In this document: piece after piece, positions 16,431-26,227 of the stretch
How positions within the stretch are numbered: the first letter of the stretch is position 1
Layout: the number at the start of each line of letters is the position of its first letter
From: Saccharofermentans sp.
GTDB lineage: Bacteria > Bacillota > Clostridia > Saccharofermentanales > Saccharofermentanaceae
Length of the DNA: 64,000 bases
Direction: 5' to 3'
Assembly: GCA_016292135.1 (NCBI GenBank)
Contig: JAEFAZ010000002.1
Location: 1-64,000 of the forward strand
Position numbers and translations under genes: made by a program
The notes under the pieces: model-generated
What the model was told of the DNA's origin: nothing
The model's input: the letters and a program-made list of their open reading frames with translations, nothing else
Databases searched by the model: none

Positions 16431-18161
16431 ATGCCTCAAATCAGTAAAGTAGTGCGCGACAAAGACATTAAGCAGGTATCGCGCACGGAAGACTTAAAAC
16501 CTGCTACAGAAAAGACTATCAACAATAACAAACCTAAGATCCAGAACAAGACGAAGATAAAAGACGCAGCTGAGGTAGCGGAGCAAAAGGAAGTGATTAA
16601 AGGTCCTGATGTTACTGCTCCTATGAGAGCTGCAAGAAGAGCTGGAATAGCTGCCATAAGGCACGCAAAGACTCTTTCAGAGAGTTCTGACAAAACCGAA
16701 GATCAGGAAGCAATCGATAAGCTTGAGACTTCAGCACGCAACACTATATCTGATACAAAAGACGTTGCTTTAGATGCCAAGGATTCTCTCAGAAGGCAGA
16801 TCAAGAAGAAACAGCCTGATATCAAGAATACAAAGGACATCAAGTCCAGTACCAGAACAATACGTAAAGCTGATAACTCTGCCAGAGTGGCTCAGAAAAG
16901 TGCTGTGGAAGCAACAAAAGTGGCTCAGAAAAGTGCAAATGAGATGGCCAAGCAGACTGCTATTGCTTCGCAGAAGGTTGCTTCTGCAAGAAAGGCTGAA
17001 CAGCTGGCAAAGAAGTCGGCCGAATGGGTCAAGAAGATCGTCAAAGGGATAATCGAAGGAATAAAGCGATTGGTCGCTGCACTTGGAGCTCTATCTGTTC
17101 CGGTCCTTCTGATCCTTATCATTGCCGGTCTTATCGGCGGTATTGTCGCTTCTGCTTTCGGTATCTTCTTTGCAGGAGATACAAGCACTTCGGCTACGGA
17201 GACGACTAGGACTCTTCAGGAAGTCGTGCTCGAGATCAACTCCGAATATACGGGAACTATCGAATCCATAAAGACCGATAATGCTCATGATGAAGTTACG
17301 ACAGAGGGTTATCAGGCTTCTTGGCCGGATGTCCTTTCCGTCTATGCCGTATATGTCACGACAATGGCTGACGGTGCAACGGATGTTGTTCACCTGACTG
17401 ACGATCACGTAGCGATATTGCGTGATATCTTCTGGCAGATGACCACAGTTACCTACAGTACTGAGGTTGTAACGGAAACAGTACAAGTTCCGTTACTTGA
17501 CGCTGACGGCAATCAGCAGACGGATGCGGACGGAAACCTCTTATATACCGAAGAAACAACCTCGAAAACCATCCTTCACATCACTATAAGTCACTTAACG
17601 GCCGCAGAAGAAGCTGCCACACTCGGCTTTAATGATGATCAGATGGCACAGCTCAATGAGCTCTTGGATGTCAGGTATGCGTCTTTGTGGACTCAGATCC
17701 TCAGAGGTGTCGGCTTAGGTTCCAATGAGCTTGTAAACCTTGCTTTGTCTCAGCTTGGCAACGAAGGTGGCGAGAAGTTCTGGCGCTGGGCTGGTCTCGA
17801 TTCAAGGTGCGCATGGTGCGCTCTCTTTGTTTCTTGGTGTGCCGATCAGACGGGCCTCCTGTCTTCTGGACAGATTCCCTACTTCTCTTTTGTCTCTGAC
17901 GGTGTTGATTGGTTTCAGGACAAAGGCAAGTGGATCGACGGCTCAGAAGTCAACAGTTCCAACTGCGAACAGCTCATCTATCCTGGTATGATCATCTTCT
18001 TTGACTGGGAGCCGGATGGTTATCCGAACCACGTTGGCATAGTTACAAGCGTATCCGATGGCTATATTCATACCGTTGAAGGCAACAGTAGCGATGCTGT
18101 TAGGGAGCGAAGCTATTCAGCTGATAGTTCGAGCTTGTATGGATTTGGTGTTGTTTGGTGA
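16431..18161 (+). CDS. CHAP-domain cell-wall hydrolase of the transfer system (VirB1-like)
   Basis: This 576-residue protein opens the peptidoglycan for the mating channel. Residues 1-215 are a long Lys/Ala-rich cytoplasmic part, about 222-246 a single membrane segment (PVLLILIIAGLIGGIVASAFG), about 250-430 an extracellular linker domain and about 440-576 a CHAP amidase/endopeptidase domain: Cys in SRCAWCALFVSWCA (about 459), His in NHVGIV (about 533) and EGN (about 548). Starts further upstream overlap the leader hairpins; ATG 16431 follows AAGGAG. The lack of a lytic transglycosylase domain differs from Tn916 Orf14-type proteins. Confidence 0.85.
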   Translation: MPQISKVVRDKDIKQVSRTEDLKPATEKTINNNKPKIQNKTKIKDAAEVAEQKEVIKGPDVTAPMRAARRAGIAAIRHAKTLSESSDKTEDQEAIDKLETSARNTISDTKDVALDAKDSLRRQIKKKQPDIKNTKDIKSSTRTIRKADNSARVAQKSAVEATKVAQKSANEMAKQTAIASQKVASARKAEQLAKKSAEWVKKIVKGIIEGIKRLVAALGALSVPVLLILIIAGLIGGIVASAFGIFFAGDTSTSATETTRTLQEVVLEINSEYTGTIESIKTDNAHDEVTTEGYQASWPDVLSVYAVYVTTMADGATDVVHLTDDHVAILRDIFWQMTTVTYSTEVVTETVQVPLLDADGNQQTDADGNLLYTEETTSKTILHITISHLTAAEEAATLGFNDDQMAQLNELLDVRYASLWTQILRGVGLGSNELVNLALSQLGNEGGEKFWRWAGLDSRCAWCALFVSWCADQTGLLSSGQIPYFSFVSDGVDWFQDKGKWIDGSEVNSSNCEQLIYPGMIIFFDWEPDGYPNHVGIVTSVSDGYIHTVEGNSSDAVRERSYSADSSSLYGFGVVW

Positions 18162-18185
18162 TGCGTCATTAAAAATTTACAACAG

Positions 18186-18222
18186 CCCCTAAACCTCCTA
18201 TTTGCGGTGGCTTAGGGGTTCA
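18186..18222 (+). terminator. Terminator of the transfer operon
   Basis: The stem CCCCTAA...TTAGGGG with inner ACC/GGT pairs closes the transfer module. The T-run after it is weak (TTC), so termination strength is uncertain. The gap to 18436 is very AT-rich (18260-18300) and contains an operator-like repeat. Confidence 0.5.
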
Positions 18223-18353
18223 ATGCCTTGATTTTACTGGAGTGTGTGCTAAAAGCATAATCAAAAATTTATTATATATATTATAATATTAAGGTATTCA
18301 TTACACGTACGTAAAGGGCTATCGAGTCATAAATAAGGCGAGATTGCCTGAAC

Positions 18354-18370
18354 TGTCCCAATAATGGACA
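18354..18370. promoter_or_regulatory. Operator-like inverted repeat, copy 2
   Basis: TGTCCCAATAATGGACA has 5-bp arms TGTCC/GGACA. Read on the minus strand its core is CCATTATTGG, the same as in the repeats at 16279 and 41879. It lies 67 bases before the first gene of the defence operon and could control that operon. Confidence 0.5.
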
Positions 18371-18436
18371 CATGCTGAGAGTACAATTAAAGGTAAAGGT
18401 AAAGTAGCAAATAGTCGTTTTTGAAAGAGGCAAAGA

Positions 18437-21364
18437 ATGTTTGACTTTGGTAATGCTAACGAACAACAGAAAGAAGCTATTAGAACAACTGATGGACCAG
18501 TTCTGATTACTGCTGGTCCGGGTACAGGTAAAACTTTCACCCTAGTTCAGAGAATTGTTTACCTCATTCAAGAGAAAGGGGTTAAGCCTGAAGAAATAAT
18601 GGTAGCTACTTTTACTGAGAAAGCTGCCAAAGAACTAATAACGAGAATTACTAACGAATTGGATAAAATCAATGTAATGGTAAATCTCAACGATATGTAC
18701 GTTGGTACCTTTCATTCCATTTGCCTTCGCTTCATCAAGGAACACCTTGAATATACACGAATTAAGAAGAATTATCGTATGTTGGATCAGTTTGATCAGC
18801 AATATATGATTTTTCAACACATCTATTCATTTAGGAATCTTCCTCACTTTAATGATCTCTTTCCTGGTAGTACCGGTGTATGGAAACTGTCTGGGAAAAT
18901 AGCTGGTATAGTCAGCAATCTTTTAGAGGAATTGGTTGATGTTGATGAAATGTTAAAAGACAAGGATCCAGAGGTGCTTGCAACTGCTCATCTTCTCAAA
19001 GAGTACATGAAGATTATGGATGCCGAAAATCTCATTGATTTTACTAGCATACAGACTGAAGCATACAGACTGCTAAAGGATAACCCTGACATTCTAAGTG
19101 AAATACAAAATCAGATTAAATATATCATGGTTGACGAGTACCAAGATACCAATTACATTCAGGAACAAGTTGTTTTCCTGCTGGCTGGTGATAAAAAGAA
19201 TATATGCGTGGTTGGTGATGATGACCAAGGTCTTTACAGATTCAGAGGAGCTACTATTAGAAACATTCTTGAATTCCCGCAGCATTTCAAGTCTGGAGAA
19301 TGCAAGCAGGTCGATTTAACTATAAACTATCGTTCCGAGAAAGAAATAATAGATTTCTACAACTCTTGGATGCAAAACACCGAGTCATTTAGTTGGAAGA
19401 ATTTTAGATTCCCTAAACAGATTGTGCCGGGAAAGAAGAATTATTCTACTAAGACAACTGTACTTAAGTGCTCTGGCGATAATGATCCTGAAGAGTGGTG
19501 TGACAATGTCTATCATTTCATTACTGATCTTGAAAAACAGGGGGTCATAACGAATTATAATCAAGTTGCTTTCCTCTGCAAATCAGTAAAAAATGATCGG
19601 GTTATTAACTTAATACAGTATCTTGAAGAACATGATGTTCCAGTTTATTCGCCTCGTTCCGAGATGTTTTTTGACAGACAGGAAGTAAGGGAATTGCTGG
19701 GTATGCTCATCATGTGCTTTCCTAATTATTTCCTAAGGCTAAAAACTAATTCGTTTACAATAACTAGTGATCAGTATGTAGCTTTCTATCAGTTTTATCG
19801 AGAGAGATGTGTTAAACCGGCAATGAAACTTGTTCAGGAAAACAAGGAACTGAAGAGCTGGTATGAAGATATTCTAAGAACCCACAGTTCGCTGACTAAG
19901 AATACAGACTATGCATTCACGGGAATGTTGTATCAGTTAATGCAGTTTGAACCCTTCAAGTCTTACATAGGCGTTAATGTTGGAAGCGGTGTTATAGATG
20001 AACGCGCAGCCAGAAATATATCTATTCTCTCATCCGTTTTAGGAAAGTTTGAATATCTTCATAGAATAGATGTCTTCACATCTAAAAATATAGTCGATAC
20101 AGCAGAAAAGTTTTTCAACATGTATCTAAAGTTTTTGTATGATGGTGGCATTTCTGAATATGAAGACGATTCAGAGTATGCTCCTAGTGGATGCGTATCA
20201 TTCTTAACTATTCACCAATCTAAGGGAATGGAATTTCCAATTGTAATGGTCGATTCGTTATATGAACGTCCAACCACAAAGAATGACAAGTTAATTGAAA
20301 AAATAGAATCGAAGTATTTCCATAGAGAAAAGTTTGAACACTTAAATGACATTAAGTATTTTGACTTTTGGAGATTATATTACACTGCATTCTCGCGAGC
20401 ACAGAACCTGTTGGTTCTGACTTGCAACGAGTGTGGTGGAAGCTGGAAAACACCTAGCAGTAGCTTTGAAAAGGTGTACAGGCCATTGAAGGAATGGACT
20501 GATGTTGATCTGTCTGATGTTGTATTAGCAGAAGTAAAACCTGTTAATCTCAAACAATCGTATTCGTTTACATCACACATAGAGTTATATGAGAATTGTT
20601 CTTTGCAATACAAGTTCTTCAAAGAGTTAGGTTTTACTCCTGTAAGAATTGGTGCAACATTGTTCGGAACCCTTGTTCACGAAACGATTGAGGATGTTCA
20701 TAGAGCAGCAATGCGGCACGAGACAGAAACGATTACTCCTGAAAATATTCGTCAATGGCTTGATACTAACTACACTACGTTGTCAAAGAGTGAGCATGCT
20801 TATCTTGGTGAGAAACAAGTTGATGCGGCATACAATCAAGTTTTGAGATATGTAGAGAGAATGGAAAAAGGGACACTTCCCATTTCTACTGCTGGCGACA
20901 TTAATGGTGGTACAGGTTCACTGTGGGACTACATACAGGATGCAGAAGTTGATGTAAGTCTTGTCAAGTCTGATTACATTCTTAAAGGTACTGTTGACCT
21001 CATTCGTGGCGACGGAGATACCGTTGAGATTGTAGATTTCAAATCTGAGAAGCGGCCCGAAGATCTCATGCAATCAGAATCAGCTGAAAGGTATAAACGG
21101 CAGCTTGAAGTTTATGCACATCTCGTTGAGGAAAAAACCGGTAAGAAAGTAAGTCGAATGCATCTCTATTATACTGGTGAAGAGACTCTTGAACCAACGG
21201 TAACGTTTGAGAAATCAAAAGAATCAATAGAGACAACTATTAAGGCCTTTGACGACGTGGTATCTAAGATTCAAAACCACGATTTTTCTAAAGAATCAAA
21301 TAATCAAAAAACATGCAGAGAATGTGATATGAGATTCTACTGCAACAAAGTAACAAAGAAATAA
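18437..21364 (+). CDS. UvrD/Rep-family helicase with C-terminal PD-(D/E)XK nuclease and Fe-S cysteines
   Basis: The 975-residue protein is a superfamily 1 DNA helicase: Walker A GPGTGKT (about 27-33), motif II VDEYQDTNY (about 231), VGDDDQGLYRFRGA, TIHQSKGMEFPIV and YYTAFSRAQNLLVL. The last 250 residues are a RecB/Cas4-type nuclease: GTLVHETIEDVH (about 742), LKGTVDLI and VDFKSEK (about 865), with an apparent four-cysteine iron-sulfur site (Cys in YENCSLQ about 720 and CRECDMRFYC at the end). This is an AdnAB/AddB-like fusion for unwinding and degrading DNA. It heads a ten-gene operon and overlaps no neighbour; the next gene starts 12 bases later. Confidence 0.9.
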   Translation: MFDFGNANEQQKEAIRTTDGPVLITAGPGTGKTFTLVQRIVYLIQEKGVKPEEIMVATFTEKAAKELITRITNELDKINVMVNLNDMYVGTFHSICLRFIKEHLEYTRIKKNYRMLDQFDQQYMIFQHIYSFRNLPHFNDLFPGSTGVWKLSGKIAGIVSNLLEELVDVDEMLKDKDPEVLATAHLLKEYMKIMDAENLIDFTSIQTEAYRLLKDNPDILSEIQNQIKYIMVDEYQDTNYIQEQVVFLLAGDKKNICVVGDDDQGLYRFRGATIRNILEFPQHFKSGECKQVDLTINYRSEKEIIDFYNSWMQNTESFSWKNFRFPKQIVPGKKNYSTKTTVLKCSGDNDPEEWCDNVYHFITDLEKQGVITNYNQVAFLCKSVKNDRVINLIQYLEEHDVPVYSPRSEMFFDRQEVRELLGMLIMCFPNYFLRLKTNSFTITSDQYVAFYQFYRERCVKPAMKLVQENKELKSWYEDILRTHSSLTKNTDYAFTGMLYQLMQFEPFKSYIGVNVGSGVIDERAARNISILSSVLGKFEYLHRIDVFTSKNIVDTAEKFFNMYLKFLYDGGISEYEDDSEYAPSGCVSFLTIHQSKGMEFPIVMVDSLYERPTTKNDKLIEKIESKYFHREKFEHLNDIKYFDFWRLYYTAFSRAQNLLVLTCNECGGSWKTPSSSFEKVYRPLKEWTDVDLSDVVLAEVKPVNLKQSYSFTSHIELYENCSLQYKFFKELGFTPVRIGATLFGTLVHETIEDVHRAAMRHETETITPENIRQWLDTNYTTLSKSEHAYLGEKQVDAAYNQVLRYVERMEKGTLPISTAGDINGGTGSLWDYIQDAEVDVSLVKSDYILKGTVDLIRGDGDTVEIVDFKSEKRPEDLMQSESAERYKRQLEVYAHLVEEKTGKKVSRMHLYYTGEETLEPTVTFEKSKESIETTIKAFDDVVSKIQNHDFSKESNNQKTCRECDMRFYCNKVTKK

Positions 21365-21375
21365 GAGGTGTGCAA

Positions 21376-23199
21376 ATGGCAAATTTATCACAAATCAGAA
21401 GAGAACAGATGATAGCTTTTCTCGAAAAATTAAAAGAGCAGCACTCCGATGATGAATCTATAATTGCATTCAATCAAATAGAGAAAGAGCTAACTTCAAA
21501 AAAGTATGGCCTCGTTTGGGAAGAACATGAAGAAGCTGTCGATTCTCAAATGAAAGATAACATACCCGTTTTCGAGGAGTGTAAGGATAAGGAAATTGTC
21601 TACAATGAAGATAAGCATTACGACTTCCTTCTTGAAGGAGATAATCTCCATTCTTTACACTTGCTTGAAAAGACTCATAGAGGTCAGATCGATGTTATTT
21701 ATATCGATCCCCCTTATAATCGGGGCAAAAATGACTTTGTTTATGATGATGCATATATATCAGAAGATGATGGGTACAAACACTCTAAATGGCTGTCTTT
21801 TATGGCTAAACGTTTGTTAATTGCAAGAAATCTATTATCAAAAACAGGCGTGATAATTGTTAATATTGATGAACATGAAAGTGGCCCTCTCTTGTGCTTG
21901 CTTCAAGATATTTTTGGAGAGTCGAATAACGTTGGAGAAATCATTTGGAATAAACTAAATCCCAAAGGCGATGCTCAAGGAATTTCAGCTATGCATGAAA
22001 CAATTTATTGTTTTTGCAAAAACAAGGAAGCATTCTTTTCCCAAGAAAATGTGTGTATGAGAAAAAAACCTAATGCTGAAGCCATGATTGTCAAAGCTCA
22101 AGCATTATTCAAGAAAATCGGTAAGCGCCTTATCCCGGAAGATGTTGCTATAGCAATAAAACCATTCAATTATTCAGATGACATAAAAAAAGACTTCTAT
22201 GTTACTTACGATCTGGAATTAGTTCAAAAGGAGTTCCAGAACTGGTTATCCCGACAGAAGTTTTCGGGTGGTGAGAAAGCATACAAATATATAGATGAAA
22301 CCGGTAGGCTCTACCGTGGAGTGTCGATGGCATGGCCGAATAAAAAGACTGCTCCTGATGACTATTTCATTCCTCTAATTCATCCTGTTACTAATAAACC
22401 TTGTCCTATTCCTGAAAGGGGCTGGAGAAATCCCCCAAGCACAATGGCAAAACTTCTTTCTGAAGGAAGGATATTGTTCGGTGAGGATGAAACAAAGCAG
22501 CCAGAGAGAAAGTACTATTTAGATGAGAATATGTACGAGAATGTTCCGTCTATTTATGAAAATGCTGATAGTGCTGATGATATGTTAGCAGCAATTGGTG
22601 TGCAATTTGATTATCCCAAGCCTGTAAGTGAAGCTATATATGTTTGTAGCTGTATTCAGCCAAATGCAACTACATTCTTGGATTTCTTTGCGGGTTCTGG
22701 TACAACGGGTCACGCAATTCTTGAGATGAACAAAATGGATGGAAAGGAAAGAAGGTTCATTCTATGCACATCAAATGATGGTGGGATTTGCGATGAGGTA
22801 ACATATCCAAGACTGAAAACCGTTATCACGGGAGAAACTGCGGATGGTGGACATTATTCAGAAGGATACCGCACTAACTTGAAAGTGTATAAAACGAGTT
22901 TTGTAAGTAAATCAGATGATGAATTAGCTGAAAGCCTGTTGAGGCATACTATAGAAATGATTCAGCTTCAATATGGAGTAAATGTTGACGGAAAAAAATA
23001 TGTCATTATTGCCGATGATGATGAGATGGATTCCTTTGAAAAGAATTATTCCTCTTATGATGAACTTGAAGCAGTTTTTATTAACCAAGATGTTCTTTTA
23101 TCTTCTAGACAAGAACAACTGCTCAGAAACATTAAGACTTTCGTTGTCCCTGATTACTATTTTGATTTTGAATTGAGGGAGGCCGGTGAACTATGGTAA
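21376..23199 (+). CDS. mod: Type III restriction-modification methyltransferase (Mod)
   Basis: A 607-residue beta-class N6-adenine methyltransferase: motif IV DVIYIDPPYNRGKNDF (about 108-122) comes before motif I FLDFFAGSGTTGHAIL (about 433-448), with a target-recognition part of about 300 residues between them. This fits type III Mod. It uses S-adenosylmethionine to mark the host DNA. ATG 21376 follows AAGAGGTG. Its end overlaps the Res gene by seven bases, so the two subunits are coupled as in known type III systems. Confidence 0.9.
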   Translation: MANLSQIRREQMIAFLEKLKEQHSDDESIIAFNQIEKELTSKKYGLVWEEHEEAVDSQMKDNIPVFEECKDKEIVYNEDKHYDFLLEGDNLHSLHLLEKTHRGQIDVIYIDPPYNRGKNDFVYDDAYISEDDGYKHSKWLSFMAKRLLIARNLLSKTGVIIVNIDEHESGPLLCLLQDIFGESNNVGEIIWNKLNPKGDAQGISAMHETIYCFCKNKEAFFSQENVCMRKKPNAEAMIVKAQALFKKIGKRLIPEDVAIAIKPFNYSDDIKKDFYVTYDLELVQKEFQNWLSRQKFSGGEKAYKYIDETGRLYRGVSMAWPNKKTAPDDYFIPLIHPVTNKPCPIPERGWRNPPSTMAKLLSEGRILFGEDETKQPERKYYLDENMYENVPSIYENADSADDMLAAIGVQFDYPKPVSEAIYVCSCIQPNATTFLDFFAGSGTTGHAILEMNKMDGKERRFILCTSNDGGICDEVTYPRLKTVITGETADGGHYSEGYRTNLKVYKTSFVSKSDDELAESLLRHTIEMIQLQYGVNVDGKKYVIIADDDEMDSFEKNYSSYDELEAVFINQDVLLSSRQEQLLRNIKTFVVPDYYFDFELREAGELW

Positions 23200-25397
23200 A
23201 TGGCATAAAAGATTATGAGTTTCAGAATAATTGTGTTAGCGAATTGATAAAGCTTACTGCATCACCAGACAGCAAGCAAGTCATAACAGTTAAAGCCCCT
23301 ACAGGAGCTGGAAAGACTGTAATACTAATAAAGTATGTTGACGAATACTTGAAAAACACTGATGGTAAGACAGCTTTCATTTGGCTCTGTCCAGGAAAAG
23401 GCAACCTGGAAGAACAGAGCAAAGAAAAAATGGATGTATTAGCTCCAAATATTGATACTAGAGCATTGCATTATTCTATGATTATGGGTTTTGATGGAGG
23501 AAGTGTTACCTTTATCAATTGGGAACTAGTTACAAAAAAAGGTAATACTGCTCTTAAAGATAGTGAGAGAGCTAACTTGTTTGAAATGATTGCATCTGCT
23601 CATAAAGATGGAATTCGTTTTGTTGTTATCATTGACGAGGAACATATGAATAACACCAAAAAGGCCGATGATATCATCAATGCTTTTGCACCAAAAAACA
23701 TTATTCGTGTTTCAGCAACCGCTACTAAAGTTCCGCATTATGAATACTACGAGGTCCCTGAAGATGAGGTTATAAATGCGGGTCTGATTTCTCGTGCTAT
23801 TTACGTAAATGAAGGTGTTGATGAAAACAAACAGATTACGAATGATTATGATTATCTATTGGATTTAGCAGATGCTAAGAGGAAGACTATTCAACAGGCT
23901 TATGATGATCTTGATTTGAGAATCCGGCCATTAGTTCTTATTCAGTTTCCTGCTGGTCAACCAGAAACAATTAAAGCGGTAGAAGAAAAACTTGAGAGTA
24001 TGGGCTACACCTATGATAATGGGCTTGTTTCCATATGGATGAGCGATGAAAAGGAAAATATAGATAACCTTATAGCAAATGACGGTCAGCAGGCCTTTCT
24101 TCTGATGAAGCAGGCTATCTCTACAGGATGGGACTGTCCACGTGCAAAGATTCTCGTAAAGTTACGTGAAGGTGGTAGTGAGGATTTTCAAATTCAGACT
24201 ATTGGAAGAATACGAAGAATGCCTGAACATAGACATTATGGAATAGATGTTCTTGATTACTGCTACCTTTACACATTGGATACGAAGTATAAAGAGGGTT
24301 TGCTTTCACAGCTCGATAAAGCATATCAGGTTAGGCGTTTATTCTTAAGAGATGAAGCTAAAGATTTAGAATTAGTTAAGGAGCTTAGGAACCTTGACTT
24401 TGACGGTCTTGGTGAACGCGAAACGCTAAAGGCAGTTCATTCCTATTTTGTCAAGAAATACAACTTGGGATCCAACAAAGCTGTCAACAAAGAAAACCTT
24501 GAGGCTGCTGGTTATAATTTTAGTCATGAAATAGATAGTAGAGTTCTACAAGGTGTTTTCAGAACTGTAGATGATCTTTCTTCGGGTACCGTTCAACACA
24601 GTATAAGCGTTAAGACACAAGTAAACACTCACTCTCATGGTATTTACCTTATGCATTCTGTCGATGAGATAAAGAAGGTAACCGGTATTCAAGCTCAGAA
24701 GGTAAAGAGTATTCTTCAGCGTATGTTTAGAAAAGGTAAAAAGACCAAGGAGAAATTCATAGATCTGGATACGGCTGACTTCTATGCATTCATTATCAAT
24801 AATGTTAAACAACTCAAAATCGATTTCAAAAATGTCACATCTCAAATGGGTGGAGCACAGAGCGAGATTATCATGCCCAAAACATCTACTTTCCGCATTC
24901 CCGAGATGGAAATATACAAGTATTGTGAGGTCAAGAACCGTAAGTTCCTAAGGCTAAATGCATACAAAGAATACACTAATGAGTTCATAACGGATCGAAC
25001 TAGGAGTTTACCTGAACGACTCTTTGAACTTTATTGTGAGGATTCTCCCAGCGTTGAATGGGTATATAAGAATGGAGATGCAGGACAACAATATCTATCA
25101 ATTGTTTACACGGATTACATTTCTCATCAGTGGCTTTTCTACCCTGATTACATAGTTAAAATGAAAAATGGAGCCACTTGGATTATTGAAACCAAGGGCG
25201 GCGAATCGGCTGGTCACAGCAAGAACATTGATGCTCAGGTCGAAAATAAATTCATTGCTTTTAAAGATTATGCAAACAAACATGAAATAAAGTGGGGATT
25301 TGTTCGAGATCTTGACGGTGAGTTATACATCAACAACACTAATTATGTTGATGAGATGTCAGATTCCAATTGGCGTCCGTTAAGTGACGAGTTTTAA
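23193..25397 (+). CDS. res: Type III restriction enzyme subunit (Res)
   Basis: This 734-residue protein is the helicase-nuclease of the type III pair. It has Walker A APTGAGKT (about 38-45), motif II IDEEH (about 147), SATATKV, TGWDCPRAKILVKLREGG and motif VI QTIGRIRRMPE (about 335-345). The C-terminal nuclease shows YPDYIVKMKNGATWIIETKGG (about 650-670), the PD...ExK active site. It is shorter than the 900-1000 residues common for Res but has all parts. Start at ATG 23193 after GAGGCCGGTG, overlapping mod. Confidence 0.9.
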   Translation: MVNGIKDYEFQNNCVSELIKLTASPDSKQVITVKAPTGAGKTVILIKYVDEYLKNTDGKTAFIWLCPGKGNLEEQSKEKMDVLAPNIDTRALHYSMIMGFDGGSVTFINWELVTKKGNTALKDSERANLFEMIASAHKDGIRFVVIIDEEHMNNTKKADDIINAFAPKNIIRVSATATKVPHYEYYEVPEDEVINAGLISRAIYVNEGVDENKQITNDYDYLLDLADAKRKTIQQAYDDLDLRIRPLVLIQFPAGQPETIKAVEEKLESMGYTYDNGLVSIWMSDEKENIDNLIANDGQQAFLLMKQAISTGWDCPRAKILVKLREGGSEDFQIQTIGRIRRMPEHRHYGIDVLDYCYLYTLDTKYKEGLLSQLDKAYQVRRLFLRDEAKDLELVKELRNLDFDGLGERETLKAVHSYFVKKYNLGSNKAVNKENLEAAGYNFSHEIDSRVLQGVFRTVDDLSSGTVQHSISVKTQVNTHSHGIYLMHSVDEIKKVTGIQAQKVKSILQRMFRKGKKTKEKFIDLDTADFYAFIINNVKQLKIDFKNVTSQMGGAQSEIIMPKTSTFRIPEMEIYKYCEVKNRKFLRLNAYKEYTNEFITDRTRSLPERLFELYCEDSPSVEWVYKNGDAGQQYLSIVYTDYISHQWLFYPDYIVKMKNGATWIIETKGGESAGHSKNIDAQVENKFIAFKDYANKHEIKWGFVRDLDGELYINNTNYVDEMSDSNWRPLSDEF

Positions 25398-25411
25398 TGA
25401 GGAAGTCGTAA

Positions 25412-26215
25412 ATGGATTCAACATTCTTAAAATGGGCAGGTGGAAAGAATTGGTTTGTAAAGAACTATTCTGATTTGCTGCCTCAAAAATATAACAGATA
25501 TGTGGATCCTTTTCTTGGTGGAGGTGCGTTGTACTTTCATCTAGAACCTAAGAAGGCTATTGTTAGTGATATAAATGATGAATTGATAATAACTTATCAA
25601 GCTATTGCCACCGACTGGGAACGTGTTACAGATCGCTTAAAGTTGCATGCTCAGAATCATTGTAAGGAATACTATTATAAAATTCGACAATCTCGACCAA
25701 GGGCACCTCATGCCATTGCTGCACGAATGATATACCTTAATAGAACTTGTTTTAACGGTATCTATCGTGTTAATCGATCCGGTGAATTCAATGTCCCAAT
25801 TGGTTCTAAGACAACGGTCATACTTCCTACGGATCATTTTGACAAGAGAGCTCAAATCATGCGAGGGACGAAGTTTCAAACGTGTGACTTCGAGAAAACT
25901 ATTAACAAAGCAAAGGCGGGAGATTTTCTGTTTTGTGATCCGCCTTACGCAGTAATGGATGAAAAATCAGGTTTTGTTGGCTATTCCAAAAATCTCTTTT
26001 CTTGGGATGATCAGGTTCGTTTATCCAAAGCTATAGAGCGTGCACGCAAGCGTGGTGTGATGATTCTTATGACAAATGTTAATCACCCGACAATACGTGG
26101 TTTATATGATCAAGATAAGTATCGTTTTCTGGATGCATCTAGAAAATGCTGCATATCTGGTATCAATAAAGGCAGGAATACTTATAACGAATTAATCATA
26201 CTATCAAATATATGA
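25412..26215 (+). CDS. dam: DNA adenine methylase, D12 class (Dam-like)
   Basis: The 267-residue protein is an alpha-class N6-adenine methyltransferase: FLKWAGGKNWF (about 5-15) and DPFLGGGALYFHL (about 32-44) form motif I, and CDPPYAVMDEK (about 175-185) is motif IV. It is complete. Dam-like enzymes usually methylate GATC; the target here cannot be read from sequence. It is the second methyltransferase in the operon, 14 bases behind res, and may protect or regulate this system. Confidence 0.9.
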   Translation: MDSTFLKWAGGKNWFVKNYSDLLPQKYNRYVDPFLGGGALYFHLEPKKAIVSDINDELIITYQAIATDWERVTDRLKLHAQNHCKEYYYKIRQSRPRAPHAIAARMIYLNRTCFNGIYRVNRSGEFNVPIGSKTTVILPTDHFDKRAQIMRGTKFQTCDFEKTINKAKAGDFLFCDPPYAVMDEKSGFVGYSKNLFSWDDQVRLSKAIERARKRGVMILMTNVNHPTIRGLYDQDKYRFLDASRKCCISGINKGRNTYNELIILSNI

Positions 26216-26227
26216 GGAGGACTTACT